Positions 35,320 to 44,454 of a stretch of DNA of 64,000 bases are shown in pieces. The stretch spans positions 1 through 64,000 of the forward strand of contig OZ252236.1 in the NCBI GenBank assembly GCA_965249455.1, in the 5' to 3' direction. The notes below the pieces were generated by a model. That model worked only from the letters and a program-made list of their open reading frames with translations, made no database searches and had not been told where the DNA came from. Every line of letters starts with the position of its first letter. The stretch's first letter is position 1. The DNA is from Jiulongibacter sp024742395 (GTDB lineage Bacteria; Bacteroidota; Bacteroidia; Cytophagales; Spirosomataceae). Position numbers and translations under genes: made by a program.

Positions 35320-35889
35320 CTATTTCAAAATGCCTAATATGATGACTGGATGAAGTAAAATACAGGAAGTATATTTTTTTGAATTTCGATACATATTTTG
35401 AGATAAATAATTAGAATCTGAGTCAATATTCTTTAATATAAACAGCGAATTGAAACTATCATCGAGTGGTATTTTATCATCTAAACAACTCATAGAATAA
35501 ATAACTGGCAAAAGAAACTCCTTATCTGCCCAATATTTTTTTTGATTATTTGGTATTCTCCAATAAGGTTCACTTATCTTAATTGAAGATTTAATTAAAC
35601 CTCTTAAACGTGTTGTCTCCCTCAATTCCTCTGTGTTAATTCCTTGACTATCTTGAATATCATAAAGATTGCCTTTTTTATTAACCCTAAACGAAAATAG
35701 AAACATACCTTTTCGGCATTTAGTGTTAAAATCTTTTTCTAAATGTTCACTACTTTTCACTTTATTAAATACGAATTCAGAAAAACTTAAATCTAAATCT
35801 TCATAATTAAATGGTAAATCCCATTTGGTTTGTGCCAGGGATGTATTTGATAACAGGACTAAAGAAAAAATGGTTGTTAATCGTCGCAT
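35320..35889 (-). CDS. Hypothetical secreted protein
   Basis: The 189-residue protein has a signal peptide (MRRLTTIFSLVLLSNTSLAQ). The mature part contains KGMFLFSFRVNKKGNLYDIQD, a strand pattern reminiscent of TonB C-terminal or energy-transducing domains, and two Cys residues. Similarity is weak, so I do not assign a family. Its start overlaps the end of the small frame at 35877-36005, which suggests the two were once one transcript. Confidence 0.55.
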   Translation of the reverse strand: MRRLTTIFSLVLLSNTSLAQTKWDLPFNYEDLDLSFSEFVFNKVKSSEHLEKDFNTKCRKGMFLFSFRVNKKGNLYDIQDSQGINTEELRETTRLRGLIKSSIKISEPYWRIPNNQKKYWADKEFLLPVIYSMSCLDDKIPLDDSFNSLFILKNIDSDSNYLSQNMYRNSKKYTSCILLHPVIILGILK

Positions 35890-36165
35890 TCTGTTCCTAA
35901 AATTTGAGTTTCATATTCTTCCCTAATATTTTTCGCTTCCTCTAAAGTCAAATTATACTTGATCCGCAGCTCCTCTAAAATTTCTTGAATTTGAGAAGTA
36001 GACATGATGTCTTCATTTTCAAAAACGTCACTAATTCCATCAATTGAAAGTGCTTCTGCATGCTTTTCTGGGATGGAATATAGTCTAACAATTAAATCAG
36101 TAATATCATCGCTTTTCCACTTGCAGAATCTCGCCAGAGCGGACTCTGGGGAATTGCTGCCTTAT
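35877..36165 (-). pseudogene. Small gene remnant fused to a palindromic repeat
   Basis: An open minus-strand frame ends at 35877-35879 and reads upstream as EEAKNIREEYETQILGTECDD, preceded by LIVRLYSIPEKHAEALSIDG. It runs without an ATG into the palindromic repeat at 36124-36148, where it reads SPESALARFCKWKSD. The only internal ATG is at 36005, which would give a 42-residue peptide. The likely history is a repeat insertion that removed the original 5' end. The short version could still be expressed and overlaps the next gene start. Confidence 0.45.
36124..36148. repeat. Palindromic repeat (CAGAGTC family)
   Basis: CAGAATC and GACTCTG arms flank TCGCCAGAGCG-type sequence. Near-identical copies are at 36785-36809 and, as a half, at 33405-33416. 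More divergent members with the same arms are at 35284-35307, 36241-36262 and 39952-39980. Confidence 0.7.
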
Positions 36166-36240
36166 TTTTGTTTTTCATCTCATTTTTCTTTAGATGACAT
36201 ACAATAAAAATACGAGTTTTAACCTTGAAGTGAAGCACAG

Positions 36241-36262
36241 CAGAGTCCGCAGGCGAGACTCG
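36241..36262. repeat. Palindromic repeat (CAGAGTC family), inverted member
   Basis: CAGAGTCCGC followed by AGGCGAGACTC repeats the arms and GCGA core of the 36124 element in the opposite orientation, about 90 bp away. The two copies bracket a small non-coding patch. Confidence 0.55.
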
Positions 36263-36288
36263 GATGGGGGAAACCTTAATTTAATCAT

Positions 36289-36651
36289 TTAACTACCTGG
36301 ATATAAACCTATGATTAGAATTACTGAGAGATAAGATAGTATTCCAAACAATATCAAAATCAAGAAAATTTTGAATAAATATCCTTTAGATAAAAAAACA
36401 TCCCAGACTTTTTTTTCAACCAGAAACAATTCAAAAGTCAATATTAAGGCAATTAATGAGAACCCAACAAAATCCAAAAGTTTATAATCTGAGTATGATT
36501 TTACAAATGATAAATGTTCTACAAGGTTTAAAAGTAGGAAGTGAAAAATAAAAAGAGTTCTTCTTGAACATATAACTAATGAATTCATTCTTATAAGATA
36601 AAGAATTGAGCTCCAAAAGCTAACCCAGATTAAAGAGAGAATTACTTCCAT
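36289..36651 (-). CDS. Small multi-span membrane protein, unknown function
   Basis: The 120-residue, highly hydrophobic protein has three to four predicted spans (VILSLIWVSFWSSILYLI; LFIFHFLLLNLVEHL; LLDFVGFSLIALILTFELF; LFKIFLILILFGILSYLSVILII). No family recognised. It is flanked on both sides by palindromic repeats, like other genes in this accessory stretch. Confidence 0.55.
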   Translation of the reverse strand: MEVILSLIWVSFWSSILYLIRMNSLVICSRRTLFIFHFLLLNLVEHLSFVKSYSDYKLLDFVGFSLIALILTFELFLVEKKVWDVFLSKGYLFKIFLILILFGILSYLSVILIIGLYPGS

Positions 36652-36784
36652 ATTAAAGCTTATAGAGTTTTTGAATTAAAGCTTGTCTTTGACTAGTCGT
36701 TCTGCATCCTTCACCTGGTCGTTTATTCTAAGAATCAATATTAGCTATAAATCATATAATATATGAGGCTTCTTTTTCCCCTTG

Positions 36785-36866
36785 CAGAGTCTCGCCAGAG
36801 CGGACTCTGGGGATTTGCTCCCTAATTTTTTGTTTTTCACACCTGCGAAGTCTTTAGACTTCGCAG
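36785..36866. repeat. Composite palindromic repeat, both families side by side
   Basis: CAGAGTC/GACTCTG arms at 36785-36809 are followed by the CTGCGAAGTCT/AGACTTCGCAG hairpin at 36843-36866, identical to the one at 32374-32397 including flanking CACAC and AACGG. The two repeat types therefore occur both together and separately. Confidence 0.7.
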
Positions 36867-36873
36867 AACGGAT

Positions 36874-36943
36874 TGCCTACAACGTTCTCGGCTATGCGTA
36901 GTGTCCCGAAGTGCATTGCGTATAGGTGTTGTTGTGCACTGCC
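36874..36943. repeat. attC-like element downstream of the MmeI-like gene
   Basis: The stretch begins TGCCTACAACGTTCTCG and ends GGTGTTGTTGTGCACTGCC. The ends pair imperfectly (ACAAC with GTTGT), and partly symmetrical ATGCGTA/TGCGTAT segments lie inside. It sits directly after the restriction-modification gene stop. TTGTGCACAA recurs on the other side of that gene at 39821-39830. The layout resembles a gene cassette with recombination sites, but no integron integrase is visible. Confidence 0.35.
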
Positions 36944-36948
36944 TCTAT

Positions 36949-39807
36949 TTAATTTTCCATTTTAACACAATCCTCACTCACAAATTCTGTTTTGTTTTTC
37001 ACGCATTTGGGTAATCCAGGGCTTTGTACTGCTTCCCCATTCTCAATTTTAGAAGCAACTTCAAAATTCAGTTCTAATAATTGAGTAAGTAAATCTTTTC
37101 GCTTTCCAAAACCATAAGCAGCCAACACAGCATCATCCAGTTTTTGATGTAAATCTTTTAATGGATTTGAGCCAGGTTCTTCTAATATTCGATAAACATC
37201 ACGTAAAGTGAAATTATGTTTCATCATAATTTCGTTTCGCTTATCTCTCAATTCCTTGGCTGCGTTAGCAACTTTTCTCACATCATTTATTGTAGGATTT
37301 TGCGGAAATGGAAAGGTGTCCCAAACTGTATTAGTTGTATATCTAAAATCTCCTTTTAAAGTGGAGCAATTTGCTTTCCACCACTCCCAATGTGCAGAGG
37401 ATTGTATTATTCCAAAAGTATAATCATCATCAAAAGGAAATACCATCAAGGCTGCATTAGGATTTATTTCTTTGGAAATAAACTCAAAAGTTGCTCGTTT
37501 TGAAACTTGAGGGACTGAAATAAACCTTTTTAATTGACGAATAGCCAACAACATATCTTCTCGTCCATAGGATAGTTTCCACCATTTGTTATAAAAATTG
37601 ATATGATGTTTATTTACTTTTGCATTTGGATTCTTTTCAAGTGCAGCTTTGTTTTCGGTTTCTTGTTCTTTGGCTCTTGCTTCTCTTTCGGGTAAAACAG
37701 CTTGTTTTATTATTTCGTAAGGTTCTTTATAACTGGCTGCTTCCATTACATCCATCAAAGTAAAATCAATTACATATCTATCGGGCTGGCTTCTCTTTTT
37801 ACCAACCAACACATCGCCTATCAAAAAAGGCTTAATAACATTCGCATTTCTGCTATCCTTTTCAATTAATTCCTTTCCTTTCGTAGTTGAAAGCAAGAAA
37901 CCTTTATGCCCGTGAGTTTGACCTTGAAAAACAGATTTAGGATTTTTATTACTTTCCAGTACTTTAGATTTACTTACATCAATTTCAATAGTCAAACTAC
38001 TGTTAATTGTATCAACGATATATTCTATTTGTTCTCCTTTACTATCTTCTATATACAGTTTCTTTTTACCTTCATAATCACCTTTTCTCCAATTGACAAT
38101 GGAAACAAAAACAACTGCATCGCCCGACCATGGTTGAGAAGAAATGGCGTTAAAAATTATCCCACCATTATTTACAATATAATCTAAACTCCCTTCTCGG
38201 CTGTAATTTTGACGAATGGTATTTGTCCCCACCAATCCTGCATAACCGTTTTCTTTTAATTCTTTATGTGCTTTGTAATACCAATATACACAGTAATCTG
38301 CTCTACCTGGAACTTCTGTATAAGCATCCCAAAGTTTATTCATGTACTCAATACCATATTCTTCCTGCATTTTGTTTTTGCTTTGGAATGGTGGATTTCC
38401 AATAATAACATCAGCACTTTTCCATTCTAAAAATAATGCGTCTGCAAATAGAATGTTCTCATTCATGTTGTCTAATGGCAAAGTTTCTTCCATATGAAAA
38501 CCAAGCCCAATTTGCATAGTATCTACCCAATCTTTGGTTTCTTTTATCGCAATTTCTTTAGCCAACATCAGGGTTACTTTTGCTAATTCAACTGCAAAAG
38601 AGTTGTAATCCATACCATGAAATTGTTTTATACTTACAATGGACTGTGTTCCGATTTCTCCCGCACTTTTTGGAAATTCAGTGTGTATTTTATTCAGAAG
38701 CTCCATTTCAATCCGTTTCAACTCTCGGAATGCTACATACAAAAAGTTACCACTGCCACATGCAGGGTCTAAAACTTTAAATTCAGCAATTTCTTTTCTC
38801 AATTGCTTCATTTCGGCAAGCGTTTTGGCTTTTGCTATTTTTTCTCGCCAAGGTTGTATAATGGTTGGATGTACAATTTTTAGAATGTCAAGTTCGGTTG
38901 TAAAATGTGCACCAAAAGCGTGTCGGGCTTCTTTTCCCATACTGCTTTGAAAAATAGTACCGAAAATAGCAGGGTTTACTTTGTTCCACTTTTGGGATGC
39001 TGCTTTATGTAATTTAGCTAATTCATCATCAGTCAACTCCATTGCCTCAGGTTGTGCAAATAAACCTCCGTTAAAATATTGCACATCTTTAAACCGTCCA
39101 CCTCTTGCTTGTGCTTTTGTATTCATTTGCTGAAATAACGCTTGTAATAGGTCATAAGCATTGCCTTGTCCATTTTTGCAATCCAGCAAAATTTGAGTGA
39201 AAATATCTTTTGGCAGTAATTGATAATCTTCCGCAAACATGGTAAAGATAGATTGCAAGATAAATCGCTGAGCACGCTCACTATCTTCTCCTCTTTCAAT
39301 TAAGGAATTAAAAACCTTTGCAACTAAATCGGCTGTTTCTCTTGTAACCTCCTCAAGATTATTCTCGAATATTGGAGTTGCCGCTTTCGGGTACATGAAG
39401 TTAAAGGCTGTGTAACGGTCAGGTAAGTCTTTAATCTTAATGCGGTCAAGAGGTTCATCTTGAATAGCAAAATCATAGATAATGAATTCGTTGAAATTGC
39501 AGAGAATCGAATATTTTGGTTGATTGGGCCTAAGTTTCCACCAATAATCAAAAATCTGACTACGGTGGCTTTGGAGTTGAGCTCCTTTTTTCTTCATTTC
39601 AATAAGAACACGCTCACCCCAAAGCAAATCAGCAAAACGAGTATTCTTTTTTGATTTTACTCTAAATTCTAAAGTTGCCCCTGCTTCCTTATATCCTTCA
39701 TGTCCGAATGCTTGAAAAAGTCTATCGCAAAACACTTGTGCCTCTCCTTTTTCATCGCCATCTAAAGTGGCAACATATTTTACGAATTGTTCAATTTTTT
39801 CTTTCAT
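36949..39807 (-). CDS. MmeI-like single-chain type II restriction-modification enzyme
   Basis: The 952-residue protein combines nuclease and methyltransferase. N-terminal nuclease motif: Asp60 in RFADLLWG, then Glu70 and Lys72 in VLIEMKKKG, the same D-x9-E-x-K spacing as MmeI. A helical linker follows (about 150-330), then the N6-adenine methyltransferase domain with motif I DPACGSGNFLYVAF (about 350) and motif IV IIGNPPFQSKNK (about 470). The target-recognition region lies about 600-850 (VIKPFLIGDVLVG, FISVPQVSKRATFEFISKE), and the C-terminal helices end at 952. Such enzymes modify one strand and cut about 20 bp away. It stands alone, flanked by palindromic elements, which suggests acquisition as a defence cassette. 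Confidence 0.9.
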   Translation of the reverse strand: MKEKIEQFVKYVATLDGDEKGEAQVFCDRLFQAFGHEGYKEAGATLEFRVKSKKNTRFADLLWGERVLIEMKKKGAQLQSHRSQIFDYWWKLRPNQPKYSILCNFNEFIIYDFAIQDEPLDRIKIKDLPDRYTAFNFMYPKAATPIFENNLEEVTRETADLVAKVFNSLIERGEDSERAQRFILQSIFTMFAEDYQLLPKDIFTQILLDCKNGQGNAYDLLQALFQQMNTKAQARGGRFKDVQYFNGGLFAQPEAMELTDDELAKLHKAASQKWNKVNPAIFGTIFQSSMGKEARHAFGAHFTTELDILKIVHPTIIQPWREKIAKAKTLAEMKQLRKEIAEFKVLDPACGSGNFLYVAFRELKRIEMELLNKIHTEFPKSAGEIGTQSIVSIKQFHGMDYNSFAVELAKVTLMLAKEIAIKETKDWVDTMQIGLGFHMEETLPLDNMNENILFADALFLEWKSADVIIGNPPFQSKNKMQEEYGIEYMNKLWDAYTEVPGRADYCVYWYYKAHKELKENGYAGLVGTNTIRQNYSREGSLDYIVNNGGIIFNAISSQPWSGDAVVFVSIVNWRKGDYEGKKKLYIEDSKGEQIEYIVDTINSSLTIEIDVSKSKVLESNKNPKSVFQGQTHGHKGFLLSTTKGKELIEKDSRNANVIKPFLIGDVLVGKKRSQPDRYVIDFTLMDVMEAASYKEPYEIIKQAVLPEREARAKEQETENKAALEKNPNAKVNKHHINFYNKWWKLSYGREDMLLAIRQLKRFISVPQVSKRATFEFISKEINPNAALMVFPFDDDYTFGIIQSSAHWEWWKANCSTLKGDFRYTTNTVWDTFPFPQNPTINDVRKVANAAKELRDKRNEIMMKHNFTLRDVYRILEEPGSNPLKDLHQKLDDAVLAAYGFGKRKDLLTQLLELNFEVASKIENGEAVQSPGLPKCVKNKTEFVSEDCVKMEN

Positions 39808-39836
39808 TTAGTTCTTTTGGTTGTGCACAACAGCGA

Positions 39837-39861
39837 TATATCAGGACATATGTCTGATATA
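39837..39861. promoter_or_regulatory. 25-bp near-perfect palindrome upstream of the MmeI-like gene
   Basis: TATATCA and TGATATA arms enclose the palindrome GACATATGTC, with a single extra G on one side. It lies 30 bp upstream of the start codon. It could be an operator controlling the restriction enzyme or, because of the one extrahelical base, part of an attC-like site. Confidence 0.45.
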
Positions 39862-39951
39862 CCACAAATATTTTATTAAATCTAACAGGTAATAAAATGT
39901 AGTAAAAGTAATTTCTGCTTCGGTGTATCCATTTCATTAGCTTTCTTTACT

Positions 39952-39980
39952 AGAATCTCGCCTGAGCAGACTTTGAGGCG
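39952..39980. repeat. Diverged palindromic repeat (CAGAGTC family)
   Basis: AGAATCTCGCCTGAGCAGAC followed by TTTGAGGCG resembles the CAGAGTC/GACTCTG elements at 36 kb with several changes. It marks the right edge of the repeat-rich accessory region. The rest of the 39808-40129 gap shows no gene. Confidence 0.45.
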
Positions 39981-40129
39981 TTTTTAATCTGCACTTAATT
40001 TAATTTTATGAATTCTCCCAATCTCAAAAATGTGTTAAATAAATACTCGCAGGCAGCGTTTATTCTTCGTTTTGAGTATTAAAAAGAAAGAGCAGGTGAA
40101 TAAGAACACCTCAAAGCATCAAACATCAA

Positions 40130-41575
40130 ATGAAGAATTCGATAAGGTTACTCGCTGTCATATTACTGACCTCTCTAGGCTTTCAGAGCTGCAAACAAGA
40201 TGATATTGTTACGCCCTCCAATGATTCTCAAGAGGTAAGCAACTCATCTACTGCTACTTCTTCTGCTGTAAACTCATGGATTTACAGCGTCATGGAGGAA
40301 GCTTATTATTGGGCAGCCAATCTACCTGCCAAAAGCACACTAGATGCCTCATCCTCTTCATTCGACTATTTCGAAAAACTTATTTACAATCGCGAGACGG
40401 TAGACCGATTCTCCGCTTTAACAGACAATTACGACGAATTATTAAATAGTTTTAATGGCGTAAATAAAGTGTATGGAATTCGTTATACCGTGGCAGAAAC
40501 ACAGACTGGCAGCGGAAAACTTGGCTTGTTTTTAAGTGATGTCCTTCTGGGTAGCCCGGCAGAAACAGCAGGCCTGAAACGCGGAGACGTTATAGTGGCG
40601 ATTGATGGCAATCAGATTACTGAAGACAATTTTTATAGCCTGTTCCAGTCAGGAGACACTCATGAGTTTCAATTGGGCACATGGCAAAATGGAGTATGGA
40701 CGGGGGGACCTAAAGCTACTATCACCCGTGCTGTGGTGAATGAGAACCCTGTAGCGTTCTCCTCTGTGCTCACCTTACCTGAATCAGGCAGAAAAATGGG
40801 TTACCTTCTGTATAATCAGTTTATACCGGGAAGCGACGAAAACTCCTCTTCTTATGATGATAGACTTCGGTCAATTTTTGGCGAGTTTAAAGCTGCAGGG
40901 GTTGAGGAATTGGTTTTAGACCTTCGATTCAATGGCGGCGGTTACATAAGCAGTGCAGAAGTTTTAGCTTCACTTATCTCTGGCAATGCCAAAGCTTCAG
41001 ATGTGTTTTATAAAGAAAAGTGGAATGCCACTTATGAAAGTTATTTTGCTCAAGCTTATGGCCAGGATTATTTTAATCATTCCTTTTTGAACGAGACCAA
41101 CTCCATTGGAAATCAGTTAAGTCGTGTTTTTGTGTTTACCAGCCATTCTACCGCCTCGGCAAGCGAGCTCATTATCAATGGACTAAAGCCCTACATAGAG
41201 GTTATTACGATTGGAGAAAATACGTATGGAAAAAGTCTTTTTGGCTCTTTGGTAGAAGATACCTCTACTGGTTCTGGTTACGGAATCTATGTAATGCTAG
41301 GTGAAACTACCAATGCACTGGGCGTATCAGATTATGGAACAATCAATGGGATCACCCCCACTTATACTGTCAAAGATGACCTTATACCCTATGAACCGAT
41401 AGCCAGTTTCAATGAAACCCTTCTCAAGAAAGCCTTAGAGGTTATGGGTGAAACTACCCAAACAATGGCCAGATACAGTAAAGGCACCCAAATAAACAGA
41501 ATAAGTAAATACACTTTCAAAGACAATCAGGAACTGCCTATGGGTAAAATGATTCGTGATTTTAAACCCCAATAG
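40130..41575 (+). CDS. S41-family (C-terminal processing) peptidase lipoprotein with PDZ domain
   Basis: The 481-residue protein has a lipoprotein signal (MKNSIRLLAVILLTSLGFQSC). An N-terminal helical part (about 50-110) precedes a PDZ domain (GLFLSDVLLGSPAETAGLKRGDVIVAIDG, about 130-190). The S41 protease domain follows, with VFTSHSTASASELIING (catalytic Ser) and ENTYGKSLFGSLV (catalytic Lys). It would degrade or process proteins at the cell envelope. It converges on the P-type ATPase gene, overlapping it by 14 bp. Confidence 0.92.
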   Translation: MKNSIRLLAVILLTSLGFQSCKQDDIVTPSNDSQEVSNSSTATSSAVNSWIYSVMEEAYYWAANLPAKSTLDASSSSFDYFEKLIYNRETVDRFSALTDNYDELLNSFNGVNKVYGIRYTVAETQTGSGKLGLFLSDVLLGSPAETAGLKRGDVIVAIDGNQITEDNFYSLFQSGDTHEFQLGTWQNGVWTGGPKATITRAVVNENPVAFSSVLTLPESGRKMGYLLYNQFIPGSDENSSSYDDRLRSIFGEFKAAGVEELVLDLRFNGGGYISSAEVLASLISGNAKASDVFYKEKWNATYESYFAQAYGQDYFNHSFLNETNSIGNQLSRVFVFTSHSTASASELIINGLKPYIEVITIGENTYGKSLFGSLVEDTSTGSGYGIYVMLGETTNALGVSDYGTINGITPTYTVKDDLIPYEPIASFNETLLKKALEVMGETTQTMARYSKGTQINRISKYTFKDNQELPMGKMIRDFKPQ

Positions 41576-43601
41576 GTGCTCTCAAAAAATCCATCCTCTG
41601 TATTCTAACTGCATTAAGTATCGCTAATAATGCTACGCCCACATCGGCAAAAACGGCTTCCCACATGGTGGCTATTCCGCCAGCACCCATGAGTAAGACA
41701 ATAATCTTTATTCCAAGAGCTAAGTAAATATTTTGCCAAATTACTTTTTGAGTTGCCTTGGCAATTTTAATCCCTGTAATAATTTTTGAAGGCTGGTCAG
41801 TCTGAATAATCACATCGGCGGTTTCTATGGCCACATCACTTCCCATGGCTCCCATGGCGATTCCCACATCACTTGCTGCTAAAACAGGAGCGTCATTAAT
41901 TCCGTCTCCTATGAAAGCTATTATTTTTTTAGAGTCTTGTTTTAAAGTCTCTACTTCGTGTAGCTTATCTTCAGGTAATAAACCTCCTTTTGCCTTAGTA
42001 ATGCCCAGTTTCGAAGCAATCTTTTGAGTAATACTATCTTTATCACCAGATAGCATCATGATAAAGCTAATCCCTTCTTTTTTCAATGCAGCAATAGTCT
42101 CTTCAGCGTCTTCTTTGATTTCATCAGCAATGGTCACAAAACCTGCGAACACTCCATCAATTCCAACCAAAACATTTGATTCTACAATGTCCGATATTTC
42201 AGATGGCGTAGTGATATTGAACTGCTGCATTAGTTTTTGATTACCTACCACTACCTTTTGTTTGCCTACCGTTCCAACTAAACCTTTGCCAGCTATCTCT
42301 TTGATGTCTTTTGCTTCCACTAACGGCTCACTCGTTTGATATTCCAAAATGGCTTTGGCAATGGGATGGGTAGATTTTGCTTCAATGGCCATAAGTACGG
42401 ACATTAATGATTTTTCTGACCAATCATTAAACGTTTTAATCTGGCTGATTTTGAAAACTCCTTTTGTAACCGTCCCGGTTTTGTCCATAACCATTGTATT
42501 GACTTCTTTCAACTTATCCATATAGGTAGCTCCTTTGAAAAGGATACCGTTTTTTGAAGCCGCCCCGAGGCCACCAAAATAACCCAAGGGAATAGAAATA
42601 ACTAAAGCACAGGGGCAAGAGATTACCAGGAATATCAAGGCTCTGTAAAGCCAATCCTGAAACACATAATCTTCTACAATGAAGTATGGAAGAAAACAAA
42701 CTGCTATGGCTAAGTAAACCACAACAGGGGTATAAACCTTGGCCAATCTTCTAATAAGTAATTCTGTTTCAGCTTTTTTAGACGTTGCATTTTGGACAAG
42801 CTCCAATATTCTCGCTACTGAACTATCATTAAAAAGTTTGGTTGTTTTGATTTCAATGACTCCTTCTAAATTGATTGACCCTGCCATTACATTCTGTCCG
42901 GGTAGAACGCTTTGAGGCTTGCTTTCCCCAGTTAAGGCTGCCGTATTGAGACTTGCTTTATCAGAAAGTAAAACCCCATCTAAAGGCACTTTCTCGCCTA
43001 CCTTCACCTGTATGGTTTCATCAATATTTACTTGATTTGGATTGACTGCTACATAGGACCCATTTCTTAAAACGTTAGCCACTTTTGGCCGCACATCAAG
43101 TAAGGCTTTAATATTGTTTTTAGCCCGTCTTACTGCTGCTCCTTGAAACAACTCACCTACCGTATAAAAAAGCATTACCGCTACTCCTTCAGGATATTCA
43201 TCTATGGCAAAGGCTCCAACAGTAGCAATGCTCATCAGGAAAAACTCAGTAAAAATTTTACCTTTTATCAAAGCGTTGAATGCTTCTTTAAGAACCGGTA
43301 ATCCTACAGGAATGTAAGCCAGCACATACAAGGCCAATCTAATCCAACCTGTAAAAAAGGATACGTCAAAATAATCCATGGCAATACCAGCCGTGAGTAA
43401 AACAAAGCTTATACTAGCTGGTATATATTCGTTCCATGGGTTTTTGCCACCGTGGGCGTGGTCATGGTGTTGTCCATCATCATGGCTATGTTCATCATTG
43501 ATCAAGGCAGGAGTAGTTTTGGTGTCTATTTTGGCTTCAAGAGAGCAACAGACTTGCTTCCCATTGCTATCGTATTGGTGTTTATGTTTCTTATTTGTCA
43601 T
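41562..43601 (-). CDS. Zn/Cd/Pb-type P1B ATPase with His-rich N-terminus
   Basis: The 679-residue inner-membrane metal exporter lacks an HMA domain and instead has an N-terminal His-rich stretch (DEHSHDDGQHHDHAHGG, about 35-52) and CC near residue 18. ATPase marks: VISCPCALVISIP (transmembrane CPC), MDKTGTVTKG (phosphorylated Asp), GDGINDAPVLAASDVGIAMGAMGSDVAIETAD. The CPC-ALVIS pattern and SDVAIETAD are typical of ZntA/CadA rather than CopA. The next gene (an ICMT-like protein) overlaps its start by 11 bp and a Fur-family regulator follows, forming a zinc or cadmium homeostasis set. Confidence 0.92.
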   Translation of the reverse strand: MTNKKHKHQYDSNGKQVCCSLEAKIDTKTTPALINDEHSHDDGQHHDHAHGGKNPWNEYIPASISFVLLTAGIAMDYFDVSFFTGWIRLALYVLAYIPVGLPVLKEAFNALIKGKIFTEFFLMSIATVGAFAIDEYPEGVAVMLFYTVGELFQGAAVRRAKNNIKALLDVRPKVANVLRNGSYVAVNPNQVNIDETIQVKVGEKVPLDGVLLSDKASLNTAALTGESKPQSVLPGQNVMAGSINLEGVIEIKTTKLFNDSSVARILELVQNATSKKAETELLIRRLAKVYTPVVVYLAIAVCFLPYFIVEDYVFQDWLYRALIFLVISCPCALVISIPLGYFGGLGAASKNGILFKGATYMDKLKEVNTMVMDKTGTVTKGVFKISQIKTFNDWSEKSLMSVLMAIEAKSTHPIAKAILEYQTSEPLVEAKDIKEIAGKGLVGTVGKQKVVVGNQKLMQQFNITTPSEISDIVESNVLVGIDGVFAGFVTIADEIKEDAEETIAALKKEGISFIMMLSGDKDSITQKIASKLGITKAKGGLLPEDKLHEVETLKQDSKKIIAFIGDGINDAPVLAASDVGIAMGAMGSDVAIETADVIIQTDQPSKIITGIKIAKATQKVIWQNIYLALGIKIIVLLMGAGGIATMWEAVFADVGVALLAILNAVRIQRMDFLRAPIGV

Positions 43602-44202
43602 TTCCCCATAATTTAATCGTAAACCATCTGTTCACCTTGGCCTGATATTGAGCATACTGACTTCCAAACTCTTTGAACAGAAACTCTTCTTCCAGTCTAA
43701 TTTGTGTATTGATACTCACCGTCGATAAGGCGACAACAAGTAAAGTAAAAGCATTGGGAAGGACGAGAAACAAGCCCGTATTGGCGATCATAATTCCTAA
43801 GAAAATCGGGTTTCTGGAGAAGGAGAAAAAACCATCCGTTATCAATTCGCTTTTGTTTTCTTCATCAATTCCTATACGCCAGGATTCCCGCATATTGCCC
43901 TGGGCAAACCACACAAAAACCAAAGATATTATCAATAGAAGCCAACCAGAATTCATTAAACTGTCAATTTCAAAGTACCAAAATGGTAAAAGAAACTTAT
44001 GCCATTGCGGGAAAAAAGCATAGATAGAAACTATTATTAATTCTAAAATGAATACGAATCCAAAGACTTTTCCATTATAGCCATGAGCGTCATCCTCTTT
44101 ATTAAAAGTCAGCGGATTTACCTTGGTTTTTTTCCAAAGTAGAAATGACCGGAGGGCGAATACTAAAAAGAAATAAAGGATAAAAAATATGAATAAGTAC
44201 AT
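43591..44202 (-). CDS. Isoprenylcysteine carboxyl methyltransferase (ICMT)-like membrane protein
   Basis: The 203-residue protein has four to five hydrophobic spans and the ICMT/PEMT-type core WRIGIDEENKSELITDGFFSFSRNPIFLGIMIANTG, followed by EEEFLFKEFGSQYAQYQAKVNRWF. This family is often encoded next to heavy-metal P-type ATPases in bacteria; the actual substrate is unknown. Its end overlaps the ATPase start, so the two are probably co-transcribed with this gene first. Confidence 0.85.
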   Translation of the reverse strand: MYLFIFFILYFFLVFALRSFLLWKKTKVNPLTFNKEDDAHGYNGKVFGFVFILELIIVSIYAFFPQWHKFLLPFWYFEIDSLMNSGWLLLIISLVFVWFAQGNMRESWRIGIDEENKSELITDGFFSFSRNPIFLGIMIANTGLFLVLPNAFTLLVVALSTVSINTQIRLEEEFLFKEFGSQYAQYQAKVNRWFTIKLWGNDK

Positions 44203-44454
44203 GTTCTTTTTTTTGATTATTGACAGCCAAATACCTCTCCTCTGTCAGAAGTCTATATTGAAGAGCTGAAATCTAGTTATTTAATTTATAAGCGACCTCT
44301 TCTTCCTTTGATCAGACTTGAAACCTTTAAACAGAAAATCAGTCTTAAAATTTATCAGAGAAAGGTGTGCAGACACCAGCAAAAAAAGACTTCAAAAATC
44401 TTCTTTTGACACTGACAAAGGTAATTTAAAGGTAATGCAAGTGGGTTGCAAAGA

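Noticed and set aside
36874..36943. Integron with an integrase
   Set aside because: No IntI-type integrase is in the window; the recombinase at 30.8 kb is of the phage/conjugative element type. I kept only the weaker attC-like suggestion.
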